Positions 1-8,381 of a stretch of DNA of 21,634 nucleotides are shown in pieces. A program made the translations under genes and the position numbers. Below the pieces are notes generated by a model. The model searched no databases and was not told the origin of the DNA. It saw nothing but the letters and a program-made list of their open reading frames with translations. Source of the DNA: Smithella sp. ME-1 (GTDB taxonomy: Bacteria > Desulfobacterota > Syntrophia > Syntrophales > Smithellaceae); assembly GCA_000495415.1 (NCBI GenBank), contig AWGX01000576.1:1-21634 (forward strand), written 5' to 3'. Position 1 is the stretch's first letter. Each line of letters begins with the position of its first letter.

Positions 1-1
1 A

Positions 2-343
2 CGTAAAGCATTTTCTGCGGCGGAATCAGGGGCGTATGCCGCAGCGGCCAATATTGCCATTTATGATGCTCTTCCGTCTCCTGCCGATAAAGATGCTGTT
101 CTCTATACTTTTCCGAAGACATACATTGATCCTGACAATGACCCCAACGCCAGTTATACCGGTAGAGTATCTTGGGTGCGTTCGATCGGCACCGAAGGGT
201 TCAGTTTTGACTATAATTTTTCGTCAGATCTTTTTAAAACTGTTATTACCGGCAAAGATTCTTTTTACGGATCAACAGTGAACATAGAAGTCGGAGTTTC
301 CGACACACCGGGACGCACGGAAGATACAGTATATAAACATTAA
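2..343 (+). CDS. PilX-like minor pilin / pilus assembly protein, 3' part
   Basis: The open frame enters from the left edge and ends with TAA at 341-343, leaving 113 visible residues. The first residues read RKAFSAAESGAYAAAANIAI. A small-residue helix containing 'SAAESG' just after the membrane anchor is typical of PilX-type minor pilins, which help start type IV pilus assembly and sit in the inner membrane or at the pilus tip. The rest is a polar, aromatic-containing globular region that I cannot assign to a domain. A PilY1-like gene follows 60 bases downstream, which is the usual neighbour of pilX in minor pilin operons. The start, prepilin peptidase site and membrane segment lie outside the window, so the assignment rests on this short N-terminal motif and on context. 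It could also be another minor pilin of the same operon. Confidence 0.55.
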   Translation, partial: RKAFSAAESGAYAAAANIAIYDALPSPADKDAVLYTFPKTYIDPDNDPNASYTGRVSWVRSIGTEGFSFDYNFSSDLFKTVITGKDSFYGSTVNIEVGVSDTPGRTEDTVYKH

Positions 344-403
344 ACGGTTTGACGTCGGTAAAAGTATAGGCTGTCAAAAACAACCAAATTAAGGAGAAAA
401 CTG

Positions 404-3400
404 ATGTTTTGCAAAAAAGCTTTCGTAGTTTTTTTGATGATATTAAATATACTGATTTTTTGTGTTTCAAACAATGTGTTCGCTCAGGGAGGTGAGGGCG
501 ATACGTTCGCAACTCTTAATCCGGAAGCTATCTTTCTGCTGGATATATCGGGATCTATGAATGATACACCGGCAGAGACCGGCACTGCCAACTGGTTTGA
601 TCTTGCCAATTCCAACATCTGGGGCACATCCTCTTGTGCTCCGGATTACACGAACTGTCCGGAGACTTACCATTACGGTCCGTTAGATATTTTTCATTTA
701 ACCAAAATTTGGGATTGCCGATACGGCTATTGTAAAGAGGGCATAAGAGCTGCGTGCAATAAAAATTGTTCAAAACTGGCAATATTAAAACGGGCAATGT
801 TTAATGTTTTGGACAGTGACGACAACAACGTAATTAATGATGCGGATTATGATCATCTGGGAATTAAATTCGGTTATATGCGCCTGAAAGATGCCGTTTT
901 GGATGATCAGTCAGCCGTCAATAACGTGCTTTTCCCATACGGCACAATGTTATATCCGCTGATTTCCAGATATGATTCATTGCCTTACGCACGTGTTGTC
1001 AAGGGAATAAGCGATAACTATTATAATCTTTATTGCGGTAATGGCTCGACGTCCTGCCAGGCCGATTCGCGTCCGCAGGTTATAACAGATTTCTGGAATG
1101 AGTGTATAACCGCCTACGTTACCGATTCAATCTGGACCGGCTCAAGTGTTGGGGGAGGTGGAAGCACACCTCTGGCCACACTGCTGAAAAAAGCAAATAT
1201 ATATTTAACTGCCCGTACAAATGCAGAACTGGCAAATCCGGACCCCTGCGGCGGGGTGAAGAAAAAATTCGTTATTTTGATTTCAGATGGTGAGGATACC
1301 ACTGCCTGCGATGCCGGTGGAAGTTCTTCCAGTGTTAAAACCCGCCGATCATCGGTCACGATGGCCAAGAATCTGGCGGATGCCGGATATAAAGTATTTG
1401 TAATCGGTTTTGGTTCAAGTATGCCGACAAATTTAAAAAATACCCTCAACTGGATGGCCTATTACGGGGGCACGGATAATCCTAAGGATGCCAATACATC
1501 ACCAATGCCTTCCTATAATCCGGCGGCAGGTTTAACTTCCAGCGGCACGTGGAAGGGCTATAACTGCGGATCATCGAGCGGCAACGACCCAGGCTCAATC
1601 AATCTTAACGGTTATGCCTACCTGTCAGAAAATGAAGATGATATAGTGGCGGCGCTGAAGAGTATCATGGGAACAATAATTGAAGCGGCATATTCCTTTA
1701 CGCAAACGTCGATTCAAACGGTTCGTACAGCCGATGAAAATTATCTTTATGAGGCTTCTTTTTACACTCTTGGTGAACAGGATCCTTTTTGGATCGGTCA
1801 TTTAAAAAGATTCGGATTAAATGACGACGGTTCAATTAAAGCTACAGCAGATTGGGATGCCGGAACGGTTTTGAAAAACACATCGGCAGATTCCAGAACA
1901 ATTAAAACACTGGTAAATTCCACCGTTCTTGATTCATTTACAGTGGGTAATTTGACCGATTCTCAACTTGGTGCTGGATCGTCCACTGAGCGTGCTGCTG
2001 TAGTAAATTTTATCCGTGGCGGCGATGTTGCGTACACGACAAGCGACAAGAATTACATATATTATGGATGGAAATTGGGCGACATATACCACACATCCCC
2101 CCAGGCCATCGGAACGCCGAATTCTAAATTCAACGATCAGTTGGATGGTAACAGTGCTTTTTCAACTTTTAGAAGCAATAATCTACGAACAACAAGTAAT
2201 GGTAAAAGAATAATGGTTGTCGGTGCCAATGATGGTCAATTGCATGCCTTCCAAACGAGTACCGGCTCGGAAGCGTGGAGTTTTATTCCACCTAATTTAC
2301 TCACCCGTTTAAAAAATATCGTGCATACTTCTCATCCCACGTTGCTTACTCATCAGTATTTTGTTGACGGACCTTTAAGTGCTGCTGATATCTGGATAGG
2401 ATCAAATGGTAGTTCAAAATTAGCAAGTGAATGGCATTCATATCTGATTATGGCTGAAGGGAGAGGTGGCAACCAAAGCCTTTGGAGTAAATACCCGTCA
2501 TGCATTTGTCCGTCAACAGATGCAGCTTGCAGTTCAGCCTTTAGCCCTACTTATACCGGCACATATAACAATTATTGCGGTTATTACGCGTTGGAAGTAA
2601 CAGATACTTTAAATCCTTTATTTAAATGGATCATAGGTGGGACAAGCCCGCTTTCCAGCACAGATGCTTCGTATCTTGGCCAGCCCTGGAGCGAAATGTA
2701 TCTCGGGCGTGTCAAAGTCAATGGTGTTGAAAAATGGGTCGGCTTTATCGGGGGAGGGTATAATGGCAGCAACTGTACCGGCGCAACCTGTGATACACGC
2801 GGCAAAGGTTTCTTTATCGTTGACTTAGGTAACGGAACAATTTTAAAGAGTTTCACACGTGGCGGTACCGGTCTTACCGGAACGATGAATTATGATTTTG
2901 CCGGAAGTCCTACTATCATAGATTACGACAATGATGGTTATCTGGATACGGCGTACATCGGTGATACGGGTGGTAACGTGTGGCGTTTTAAATTCTGCAG
3001 TAGTACTGATGACGCTACTTGCGGTACTTCCAGTTGGAGCGGAAACATGTTTTATCAGAATTCATCAACAGTAAAACCTATCTATACGTCCCCGTCAGTT
3101 GCTCATGGCATCGGTAACGATGTTTGGGTTTATTTCTGTACGGGAGATAAAACTGACCCCAACAACACCAGCAGCGCCGACAGACTCTACGGCTTAAAAG
3201 AGGATGCCAACAGAACAACAACGTTTACTGATGAAACGAAAGACGGATGGTATATCGTACTTACATCCAGTGAAAAATGCCTTGCCGATCCCATTGTTTT
3301 TAACAAAGTAGCATATTTTACTACTTACAACGCCAATAACTGTGATGCCAAAGTTTACGGTTTGACTTATAACACAGGCGGAGGGGGACTTTCCGGCAAT

Positions 3401-3601
3401 CAAAGTTCTGTTATCGTCGGCAAAGGAATACCTTCCGGCGTGGTTATATCTCAAAAAGAAGGATCTTCATCATTTAATGCTTATGTATCTACGAGCCAGG
3501 TAGCAGGTACTGATTATCATACCAAGAAAATGACAGGTTCAATTACTACTAATTTATCTCCTATGGGCGTGCGTTACTGGAAAGATTTACGGTTACAATA
3601 A
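404..3601 (+). CDS. PilY1-like type IV pilus tip adhesin/assembly protein with vWA domain
   Basis: Predicted secreted protein of 1065 residues. PilY1/PilC proteins sit at the tip of type IV pili and support pilus extension, adhesion and surface sensing. The start follows a Shine-Dalgarno AAGGAG at 391-396. Residues 1-27 form a signal peptide ending VFA before Q28. A von Willebrand A domain begins with the metal-site motif DISGSM (47-52) and has a second core strand ending SDGED (294-298). An EF-hand-like loop at 137-148 (D137, D139, N141, I144, D148) is inserted in it. The C-terminal half is a PilC-type beta-propeller with 'GANDGQLHAF' and a DxDxDGxxD calcium loop (D840, D842, D844, D848) followed by GGNVWRF, the signature PilY1 calcium site. 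Many cysteines, especially at residues 65-125, suggest disulfides. It lies downstream of a PilX-like gene. The substrate or receptor cannot be told from sequence. Confidence 0.9.
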   Translation: MFCKKAFVVFLMILNILIFCVSNNVFAQGGEGDTFATLNPEAIFLLDISGSMNDTPAETGTANWFDLANSNIWGTSSCAPDYTNCPETYHYGPLDIFHLTKIWDCRYGYCKEGIRAACNKNCSKLAILKRAMFNVLDSDDNNVINDADYDHLGIKFGYMRLKDAVLDDQSAVNNVLFPYGTMLYPLISRYDSLPYARVVKGISDNYYNLYCGNGSTSCQADSRPQVITDFWNECITAYVTDSIWTGSSVGGGGSTPLATLLKKANIYLTARTNAELANPDPCGGVKKKFVILISDGEDTTACDAGGSSSSVKTRRSSVTMAKNLADAGYKVFVIGFGSSMPTNLKNTLNWMAYYGGTDNPKDANTSPMPSYNPAAGLTSSGTWKGYNCGSSSGNDPGSINLNGYAYLSENEDDIVAALKSIMGTIIEAAYSFTQTSIQTVRTADENYLYEASFYTLGEQDPFWIGHLKRFGLNDDGSIKATADWDAGTVLKNTSADSRTIKTLVNSTVLDSFTVGNLTDSQLGAGSSTERAAVVNFIRGGDVAYTTSDKNYIYYGWKLGDIYHTSPQAIGTPNSKFNDQLDGNSAFSTFRSNNLRTTSNGKRIMVVGANDGQLHAFQTSTGSEAWSFIPPNLLTRLKNIVHTSHPTLLTHQYFVDGPLSAADIWIGSNGSSKLASEWHSYLIMAEGRGGNQSLWSKYPSCICPSTDAACSSAFSPTYTGTYNNYCGYYALEVTDTLNPLFKWIIGGTSPLSSTDASYLGQPWSEMYLGRVKVNGVEKWVGFIGGGYNGSNCTGATCDTRGKGFFIVDLGNGTILKSFTRGGTGLTGTMNYDFAGSPTIIDYDNDGYLDTAYIGDTGGNVWRFKFCSSTDDATCGTSSWSGNMFYQNSSTVKPIYTSPSVAHGIGNDVWVYFCTGDKTDPNNTSSADRLYGLKEDANRTTTFTDETKDGWYIVLTSSEKCLADPIVFNKVAYFTTYNANNCDAKVYGLTYNTGGGGLSGNQSSVIVGKGIPSGVVISQKEGSSSFNAYVSTSQVAGTDYHTKKMTGSITTNLSPMGVRYWKDLRLQ

Positions 3602-3630
3602 ATAATGTAATAATTACGACTTAGAAATGC

Positions 3631-3660
3631 TTGACATACAAGGAATTATATTTTTATATA
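3631..3660 (+). promoter_or_regulatory. sigma70-like promoter for the small cysteine protein
   Basis: A perfect -35 box TTGACA at 3631-3636 is followed after 18 bases by TATATA at 3655-3660. An overlapping TATAAC at 3657-3662 is an alternative -10 box. The start of transcription would fall near 3667-3670, about 20 bases before the ATG at 3690. The position between pilY1 and the small gene suggests the small gene is transcribed on its own. Confidence 0.55.
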
Positions 3661-3689
3661 ACCCAAAAGAATGAACATGATTTTTTTAT

Positions 3690-3863
3690 ATGAGTGAAAG
3701 AAAATATTTCGCTATTTGTGCCTGGCGAGCCAATTGTCAGAAAAGATTCAGTGTTTCGACGGACGCTCAGGGATTTGTTCATTGTCCTGATTGTTCCCGC
3801 GATATGTCCATTAAGGACAAAGATATTGACGAAGCTTTGAAAAAGGATCAGCAAGCTTCATAA
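3690..3863 (+). CDS. Small four-cysteine (zinc-ribbon-like) protein, 57 aa, function unknown
   Basis: A 57-residue open frame, MSERKYFAIC... to ...KKDQQAS. Four cysteines at 10, 16, 33 and 36 (C-x5-C-x16-C-x2-C) look like a zinc-ribbon or rubredoxin-like knuckle. The tail (41-57) is charged and probably helical. There is no signal peptide or membrane segment, so it is expected in the cytoplasm. An in-frame stop at 3678-3680 limits the start to ATG 3690. No clear Shine-Dalgarno sequence precedes it, which lowers confidence. A promoter (3631-3660) and an intrinsic terminator (3887-3930) bracket the frame exactly, which supports a real single-gene unit. The function is not recognised. Small zinc-ribbon proteins often bind nucleic acid or a protein partner, but nothing here tells which. 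Confidence 0.6.
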   Translation: MSERKYFAICAWRANCQKRFSVSTDAQGFVHCPDCSRDMSIKDKDIDEALKKDQQAS

Positions 3864-3885
3864 ATTTATAACAGTTAAACTTGCA

Positions 3886-3913
3886 GTGACAAGCAGTTAA
3901 TGATATTTAAAAT
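3886..3913 (+). promoter_or_regulatory. Candidate argS promoter inside the terminator hairpin
   Basis: GTGACA at 3886-3891 (5 of 6 to TTGACA), a 16-base spacer and TAAAAT at 3908-3913 (5 of 6 to TATAAT) form a reasonable sigma70 promoter. It would start transcription near 3920, about 30 bases before ATG 3950. It lies within the terminator stem and loop, so the same DNA could end one transcript and begin the next. It is inferred from two hexamers only. Confidence 0.35.
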
Positions 3914-3930
3914 TGCTTGTCATTTTTTTT
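3887..3930 (+). terminator. Rho-independent terminator of the small cysteine gene
   Basis: TGACAAGCAGTT (3887-3898) pairs with AATTGCTTGTCA (3911-3922), a 12-bp stem with one G-T wobble and a 12-base loop, followed directly by eight T (3923-3930). It starts 23 bases after the stop of the 57-residue gene and ends only 19 bases before the likely argS ATG, so it could also modulate read-through into argS. Confidence 0.8.
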
Positions 3931-3949
3931 ATAAATCGTGAGTAAATTT

Positions 3950-5614
3950 ATGAAAAATAAAATTATTAATATACTGAAAAACGCATTGAATGTTTCTTTG
4001 AATAAAGGACAGCTTCCTGAATTTTCTCTTCCTTATCTGGAAGTAGAACCGCCGGCAAATCCCGCACACGGAGATTACGCCGCAAATACAGCAATGATTC
4101 TGGCCGCCCAGATCAAACAGAATCCGCGAAAAATTGCCCAGATAATTCAGGAAAATCTCTCCGATCCTGAAAACATTATTGAAAAGACACAAATAGCCGG
4201 TCCCGGATTTATTAATTTTTTCATCAAAGACGAAGTCTGGAAGCAGGCGTTAAAAAATATTAATGAGCAGCAGGAAAAATACGGATATACAGATTATGGT
4301 GCCGGTCAGAAAGTACAGGTGGAATTTGTCAGTGCCAATCCCACCGGTCCTCTGCATATCGGTCATGCCCGCGGCGCTGTTGTCGGCGATGTAATCAGCA
4401 ATCTACTGAAAACAGCCGGTTATAAAGTTTTCAAAGAATATTATATTAATGATGCCGGCAACCAGATGAATAATTTAGGAAAATCCGTTCTACTGCGTTA
4501 CAAAGAATTGCTTGGCGACAAGATTGACTTTCCGGAAACATGTTATCGTGGTGATTATATAAGAGATATTGCCGGCAATATTATTAAAAGCGAAAAGGAT
4601 AAATATATTAAAGTCGCTGAAGAAGCCGCTATAAGCAATTTTACATCAATTGCCGGGCAGATTATTCTGGAAGAAATCAAAGTTGATTTAAGAGATTTCG
4701 GTGTGGTCTTGGACGAATATTTCAGTGAAAAGGAATTATATAAAAACGATGGTGTGACCAAGCTTCTGGAAAAATTGCAGGAACAGGGATTTATTTATTC
4801 CGATGGCGAAACATTGTGGTTCAAAACAACTGATTTCGGTGATGAAAAAGACAGGGTTGTCATCCGTAAAAATGGCGAGCCGACTTATTTTGCCGCCGAT
4901 ATCGCCTATCACCAGAATAAATATAATCGCGGTTTTGAAACAATTATTGATATCTGGGGCGCAGATCATCACGGTTACATGCCTCGTATGTGGGCGGGAA
5001 TTCAGGCACTCGGCCATGATAAGGAATCTTTAAAAATAATTCTTGTTCAATTGGTGAATCTGCTGCGAGGCGGAGTGCCGGTGGCAATGTCCACGCGTTC
5101 CGGTGAATTTGTAACTCTGCGGGAGGTACTTGATGAAGTAGGCAGAGACGCTGCCCGTTATAATTTTCTAATGCGACGGTCAGACAGCCACCTGGACTTT
5201 GACCTGGAAGTAGCCAAAAAGCAATCGAATGAAAATCCTGTTTATTATGTGCAATATGCCCATGCACGAATTTGCAGCATCATGAAAATGGCACAGGAGA
5301 AAGGTATTGATCTACCGGTATTCAAAAATACGGATCTTTCTCTCTTGAGTGAACCGGAAGAAAAAGCATTAATCAAAATGCTGGTGCGTTATCCGGAAAC
5401 TGTTTATGGAGCAGCTAAATCTTTAGAACCTCATCGTATTCCTTTTTACCTAAATGAGTTGGCGGGACTTTTTCATAGCTATTATAACAAAAATAAAGTA
5501 ATTTCTGAGAATAATTGCCTGACTTCTGCAAGATTGTTCCTAATAATGACAATCAAAATTGTCTTACAAAATGCTTTAAAAATTTTAGGTGTGAGCGCAC
5601 CGCAAAAGATGTGA
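3950..5614 (+). CDS. argS: Arginine--tRNA ligase (ArgRS)
   Basis: Class I synthetase that charges tRNA-Arg with arginine using ATP. About 554 residues from ATG 3950, a normal family length. The N-terminal additional domain (about 1-100) recognises the tRNA elbow. The HIGH motif lies in [14 protein letters not shown] (HIGH at 136-139). The KMSKS loop is degenerate, reading [12 protein letters not shown] with Ala at 379 in place of the first lysine, which is tolerated in some ArgRS. The helical anticodon-binding domain contains [11 protein letters not shown], and the protein ends with GVSAPQKM, the usual ArgRS C-terminus. A GTG at 3938 in the same frame would add four residues (MSKF). I prefer ATG 3950 because the family usually starts at this helix and a GAG triplet lies seven bases upstream, but neither start has a strong ribosome site. 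The SPOR gene begins 13 bases after the stop. Confidence 0.96.
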   Translation: MKNKIINILKNALNVSLNKGQLPEFSLPYLEVEPPANPAHGDYAANTAMILAAQIKQNPRKIAQIIQENLSDPENIIEKTQIAGPGFINFFIKDEVWKQALKNINEQQEKYGYTDYGAGQKVQVEFVSANPTGPLHIGHARGAVVGDVISNLLKTAGYKVFKEYYINDAGNQMNNLGKSVLLRYKELLGDKIDFPETCYRGDYIRDIAGNIIKSEKDKYIKVAEEAAISNFTSIAGQIILEEIKVDLRDFGVVLDEYFSEKELYKNDGVTKLLEKLQEQGFIYSDGETLWFKTTDFGDEKDRVVIRKNGEPTYFAADIAYHQNKYNRGFETIIDIWGADHHGYMPRMWAGIQALGHDKESLKIILVQLVNLLRGGVPVAMSTRSGEFVTLREVLDEVGRDAARYNFLMRRSDSHLDFDLEVAKKQSNENPVYYVQYAHARICSIMKMAQEKGIDLPVFKNTDLSLLSEPEEKALIKMLVRYPETVYGAAKSLEPHRIPFYLNELAGLFHSYYNKNKVISENNCLTSARLFLIMTIKIVLQNALKILGVSAPQKM

Positions 5615-5627
5615 AAAAACAGAATAA

Positions 5628-6359
5628 ATGGCTACCGGAAATATCAAGAACTTTGAACTTAAAGTGGGGAAGGCGGGATTAATTACCATCGTTGTCGGAA
5701 TGGTAGCTCTTTTATGTACGGCTTTTTTATTAGGTATTGAAGTTGGTAAAAATATTGATGTTTATCCTGAAAAAATTGCTGCTTTCCCACAAAAAATATT
5801 AACTTCGGTTTGGCGACCGGCTAAAATTAAAGCTGCCAAAAGTACATTGGAAAATAAAAGCGCTCAAAATCAGACGCAGTCACAGGAAAATATCGATCTG
5901 ACTTTTTACAACGCTCTGACTGGGAAAAAAGGTACTGTAAATGAAGAGGCGATTCCTGATAGACAATCAACATTTTCAGAACCACCGGTTGGTAATTTTA
6001 ATATCGATGTTCAAAAACCGGCGGAAACAGCGGCAAACGAAAATAATAAAGAAAAAGGAGAGCTTAAAGGAAAAGAAACAACACCTTTACCTGTTGCGAG
6101 TAAACAGAAATTCATAATTCAGGTTGCCTCTTTGAAAGATAAAAATAAAGCAAATAAGATAGTTAAAAAAATAGACTCGTTGGGTTTTACATCACAGATA
6201 GTAAAGGTTGAAAACAGGAAGAAAGGAACTCTATTTCGGGTTATTATTCCGGGTTTTGAAAATAAAATTCAGGCACAGGAAGCTGCGCAGAAAATAGCCC
6301 AAAAGACAGAGATGAACTGTATTATCAAATCTGTTGATAATCAAGCGAAGAAAAACTAA
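5628..6359 (+). CDS. SPOR-domain inner-membrane protein
   Basis: A 243-residue bitopic membrane protein. A short basic N-terminus is followed by one membrane segment (about 17-37, ITIVVGMVALLCTAFLLG), placing the rest in the periplasm. A low-complexity Lys/Glu/Asn/Gln-rich linker (about 50-158) leads to a C-terminal SPOR domain (about 160-237) that starts KFIIQVASLKDKNKA and has the typical second half with 'FRVIIPGF'. SPOR domains bind peptidoglycan strands lacking stem peptides, which marks septa. The layout is like FtsN or DedD, but sequence alone does not identify either. It starts 13 bases after argS with no evident Shine-Dalgarno and probably shares that transcript. An argS-SPOR pair is, from memory, also seen in other deltaproteobacteria. 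The role in division is inferred. Confidence 0.85.
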   Translation: MATGNIKNFELKVGKAGLITIVVGMVALLCTAFLLGIEVGKNIDVYPEKIAAFPQKILTSVWRPAKIKAAKSTLENKSAQNQTQSQENIDLTFYNALTGKKGTVNEEAIPDRQSTFSEPPVGNFNIDVQKPAETAANENNKEKGELKGKETTPLPVASKQKFIIQVASLKDKNKANKIVKKIDSLGFTSQIVKVENRKKGTLFRVIIPGFENKIQAQEAAQKIAQKTEMNCIIKSVDNQAKKN

Positions 6360-6388
6360 AAAATACGTCAGGTTATGGTTGTTTAATT

Positions 6389-7720
6389 ATGTTCGAAAAT
6401 CTATCTGAAAAATTAGAGAATATTTTTAAGAAATTAAAAGGACGCGGACTTTTAAATGAAGAGAATGTCAATGCGTCGCTCAAAGAAATACGCATGGCAC
6501 TTTTGGAAGCCGATGTTAATTTTAAGGTAACCAAGGATTTTATCGAAGATATTCGAGTAAGGGCAATCGGGAAAGAAGTTCTTGAAAGTATTACTCCCGG
6601 ACAGCAAATAGTAAAAATTGTTCATGACCGTCTCGTTGAACTTATGGGTGGAGTCAGTGCCAGTATCAAGTTCGGCTCCCGGATTCCCGCTCCTATCATG
6701 CTTGTCGGGTTGCAAGGTTGCGGCAAAACCACGACTGCCGCAAAACTGGCACTTTTATTAGCAAAAGAAAACAAAAAAGTTTATCTCGTTTCAGCTGACG
6801 TCTATCGACCGGCAGCTATTGAACAATTGGCCACATTGGGAAAACAGATAGAAACAGGTGTATTTGATTCGCATGGCCTTAAGGATCCTGTGGAAATTTG
6901 TTCTCAGGCAGTTGAAGAGGCCAGAAAAAACGGATATGAAGTTATTATTATTGATACTGCTGGAAGATTGCACATTGATGACGTCTTAATGGAAGAACTC
7001 AGAAAAATTAAAGCAAAGATCAATCCCGCAGAAATTATTTATGTCGCTGATGCGATGACAGGACAGGATGCAGTTAATGTCGGAGCAAAGTTTAATGAGC
7101 TTATCGGTATCGACGGCGTCATCATGACAAAAATGGATGGTGATGCGCGAGGCGGTGGCGCACTGTCTCTGAAAGCGGTTATCGGAAAACCGATAAAATT
7201 TGTGGGCATAGGTGAAAAAATAGATAATCTTGAGGTATTTCATCCGGAAAGAATGGCCTCCCGCATTCTTGGTATGGGCGATATCCTGACGCTGGTGGAA
7301 AAAGCACAAGCCAATATTGATCAAAAGACTGCGCTCGAGTTAGAAAAAAGCATCAGAAAAAATAATTTCACTTTGGAAGACTTCCGCAATCAACTGGCAC
7401 AAATTAAAAAGATGGGATCAATGAAGGATATTTTAGGAATGATTCCTGGTTTGGGAAAAATGAAAGCGCTTAAAGATGTAGAACCTGACGAAAAGGAATT
7501 GGTAAAGATTACAGCTATTATTGATTCTATGACAAAAGAAGAGCGCTATAACTATCTTATAATTGATGGACGTCGACGCAAAAGAATTGCTTTAGGTAGC
7601 GGGACAACTGTTCAAGATGTAAATCTTTTATTGAAAAATTATATGGAAATTAGAAAAATGATGAAAAAATTCAGTCAAAAAAAAGGTATTAAATCGCTAA
7701 TGCGTAATTTCCCCTTTTAA
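6389..7720 (+). CDS. ffh: Signal recognition particle protein Ffh (SRP54)
   Basis: GTPase that binds 4.5S RNA and signal sequences on nascent chains and delivers ribosomes to FtsY at the membrane. 443 residues, the normal length. The N domain helical bundle spans about 1-95. The G domain carries the P-loop GLQGCGKTTT (107-116), DVYRPAAIEQL (138-148), DTAGR (189-193) and TKMD (247-250), followed by GDARGGGALS and the linker 'GIGEKIDNLEVFHPERMASR'. The methionine-rich M domain (about 300-443) contains the RNA-binding segment RRRKRIALGSGT and ends in a lysine- and methionine-rich helix. The 4.5S RNA gene is not in the window. The gene sits ahead of rpsP as in many bacteria. The ribosome site before ATG 6389 is weak. 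Confidence 0.98.
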   Translation: MFENLSEKLENIFKKLKGRGLLNEENVNASLKEIRMALLEADVNFKVTKDFIEDIRVRAIGKEVLESITPGQQIVKIVHDRLVELMGGVSASIKFGSRIPAPIMLVGLQGCGKTTTAAKLALLLAKENKKVYLVSADVYRPAAIEQLATLGKQIETGVFDSHGLKDPVEICSQAVEEARKNGYEVIIIDTAGRLHIDDVLMEELRKIKAKINPAEIIYVADAMTGQDAVNVGAKFNELIGIDGVIMTKMDGDARGGGALSLKAVIGKPIKFVGIGEKIDNLEVFHPERMASRILGMGDILTLVEKAQANIDQKTALELEKSIRKNNFTLEDFRNQLAQIKKMGSMKDILGMIPGLGKMKALKDVEPDEKELVKITAIIDSMTKEERYNYLIIDGRRRKRIALGSGTTVQDVNLLLKNYMEIRKMMKKFSQKKGIKSLMRNFPF

Positions 7721-7784
7721 AATATTAAAAACTATGATAAAAAAATAAACAATTAACAATTTAAGGAGGTATTATTTAAAATCG

Positions 7785-8039
7785 ATGGCTGTAAAAATTA
7801 GACTAACTCGTATGGGTGCTAAAAGTAAACCTTTTTATCGTATTGTGGCGACCGACACAGATTCTCCGCGGGACGGTAAATTTTTAGAGATTTTAGGTAA
7901 TTACGATCCAAAAAAAAATCCGGCAGAAATAGTAGTTAAAGAAGATAGGGTTCGGGACTGGTTGTCAAAAGGAGCCAAGGCAACTATGACGGTAGCTAAT
8001 TTATTAAAAACAAAAGGCATTGAAGCAAGAGTCAAGTAG
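7785..8039 (+). CDS. rpsP: 30S ribosomal protein S16
   Basis: 84 residues, the normal size of bS16, which binds 16S rRNA early in assembly of the 30S body. The N-terminus AVKIRLTRMGAKSKPFYRIV followed by DSPRDGKFLEILGNYDP is the family signature. A strong Shine-Dalgarno AAGGAGGT at 7763-7770 lies 14 bases before the ATG, a rather long spacing. It heads the rpsP-khpA-rimM-trmD-rplS block, a conserved ribosome maturation operon in many bacteria. Confidence 0.98.
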   Translation: MAVKIRLTRMGAKSKPFYRIVATDTDSPRDGKFLEILGNYDPKKNPAEIVVKEDRVRDWLSKGAKATMTVANLLKTKGIEARVK

Positions 8040-8061
8040 ACGGAATATCGGGAGTTTTTAT

Positions 8062-8109
8062 ATGGCCACATGTCGTTTAAGCGTTGAACAATTAAAAATG
8101 ATATATTAA
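8062..8109 (+). CDS. Possible 15-residue open frame between rpsP and khpA
   Basis: A frame reading MATCRLSVEQLKMIY starts at ATG 8062 with GGGAG about 7 bases upstream and stops with TAA at 8107-8109. It lies in the 105-base spacer between rpsP and khpA. The evidence is only a ribosome site and a start. A frame of this length is expected by chance, so it may be meaningless or a short translated leader. Confidence 0.15.
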   Translation: MATCRLSVEQLKMIY

Positions 8110-8144
8110 AGAGAAGTTAATCAAAATCAGCGGAGGTTATAACG

Positions 8145-8375
8145 ATGAAGGAATTGGTCAAGTATATAGCTCAGGCTTTGGTAGATGTTCCAGACAAGGT
8201 TGAAGTAAAAGAGACAATCGGTGAACAAACATCAGTAATTGAATTGCGTGTGGCAAAAGAAGACTTAGGTAAAGTAATCGGTAAACAGGGTAAAACTGCT
8301 CAGGCTATTAGAATGATTTTAAGCGCAGCTTCAGCGAAGATGCATAAAAGAGCAGTTTTAGAGATTATTGAATAG
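8145..8375 (+). CDS. khpA: KH-domain RNA-binding protein KhpA (YlqC family)
   Basis: A 76-residue protein made almost entirely of one KH domain, matching the length of KhpA/YlqC. The GxxG loop lies in [14 protein letters not shown] (about 44-57). The N-terminal [19 protein letters not shown] is typical of the family. KhpA binds small RNAs and mRNAs, often together with KhpB, and affects cell division and small-RNA regulation in Gram-positive bacteria. Its role in proteobacteria is less clear. A good Shine-Dalgarno GGAGG precedes ATG 8145. The position between rpsP and rimM is the standard place for this gene in many phyla, which supports the call. Confidence 0.93.
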   Translation: MKELVKYIAQALVDVPDKVEVKETIGEQTSVIELRVAKEDLGKVIGKQGKTAQAIRMILSAASAKMHKRAVLEIIE

Positions 8376-8381
8376 GTCAGA

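Noticed and set aside
36..281. 81-residue plus-strand frame at the left edge
   Set aside because: It overlaps the PilX-like frame (2-343), which has the SAAESG motif and natural operon position. The alternative has no motif and no ribosome site.
348..378. TTTGAC...GTCAAA inverted repeat between the PilX-like gene and pilY1
   Set aside because: A 6-bp stem with a 19-base loop is expected by chance. No terminator tract follows and pilY1 has a good ribosome site for cotranslation.
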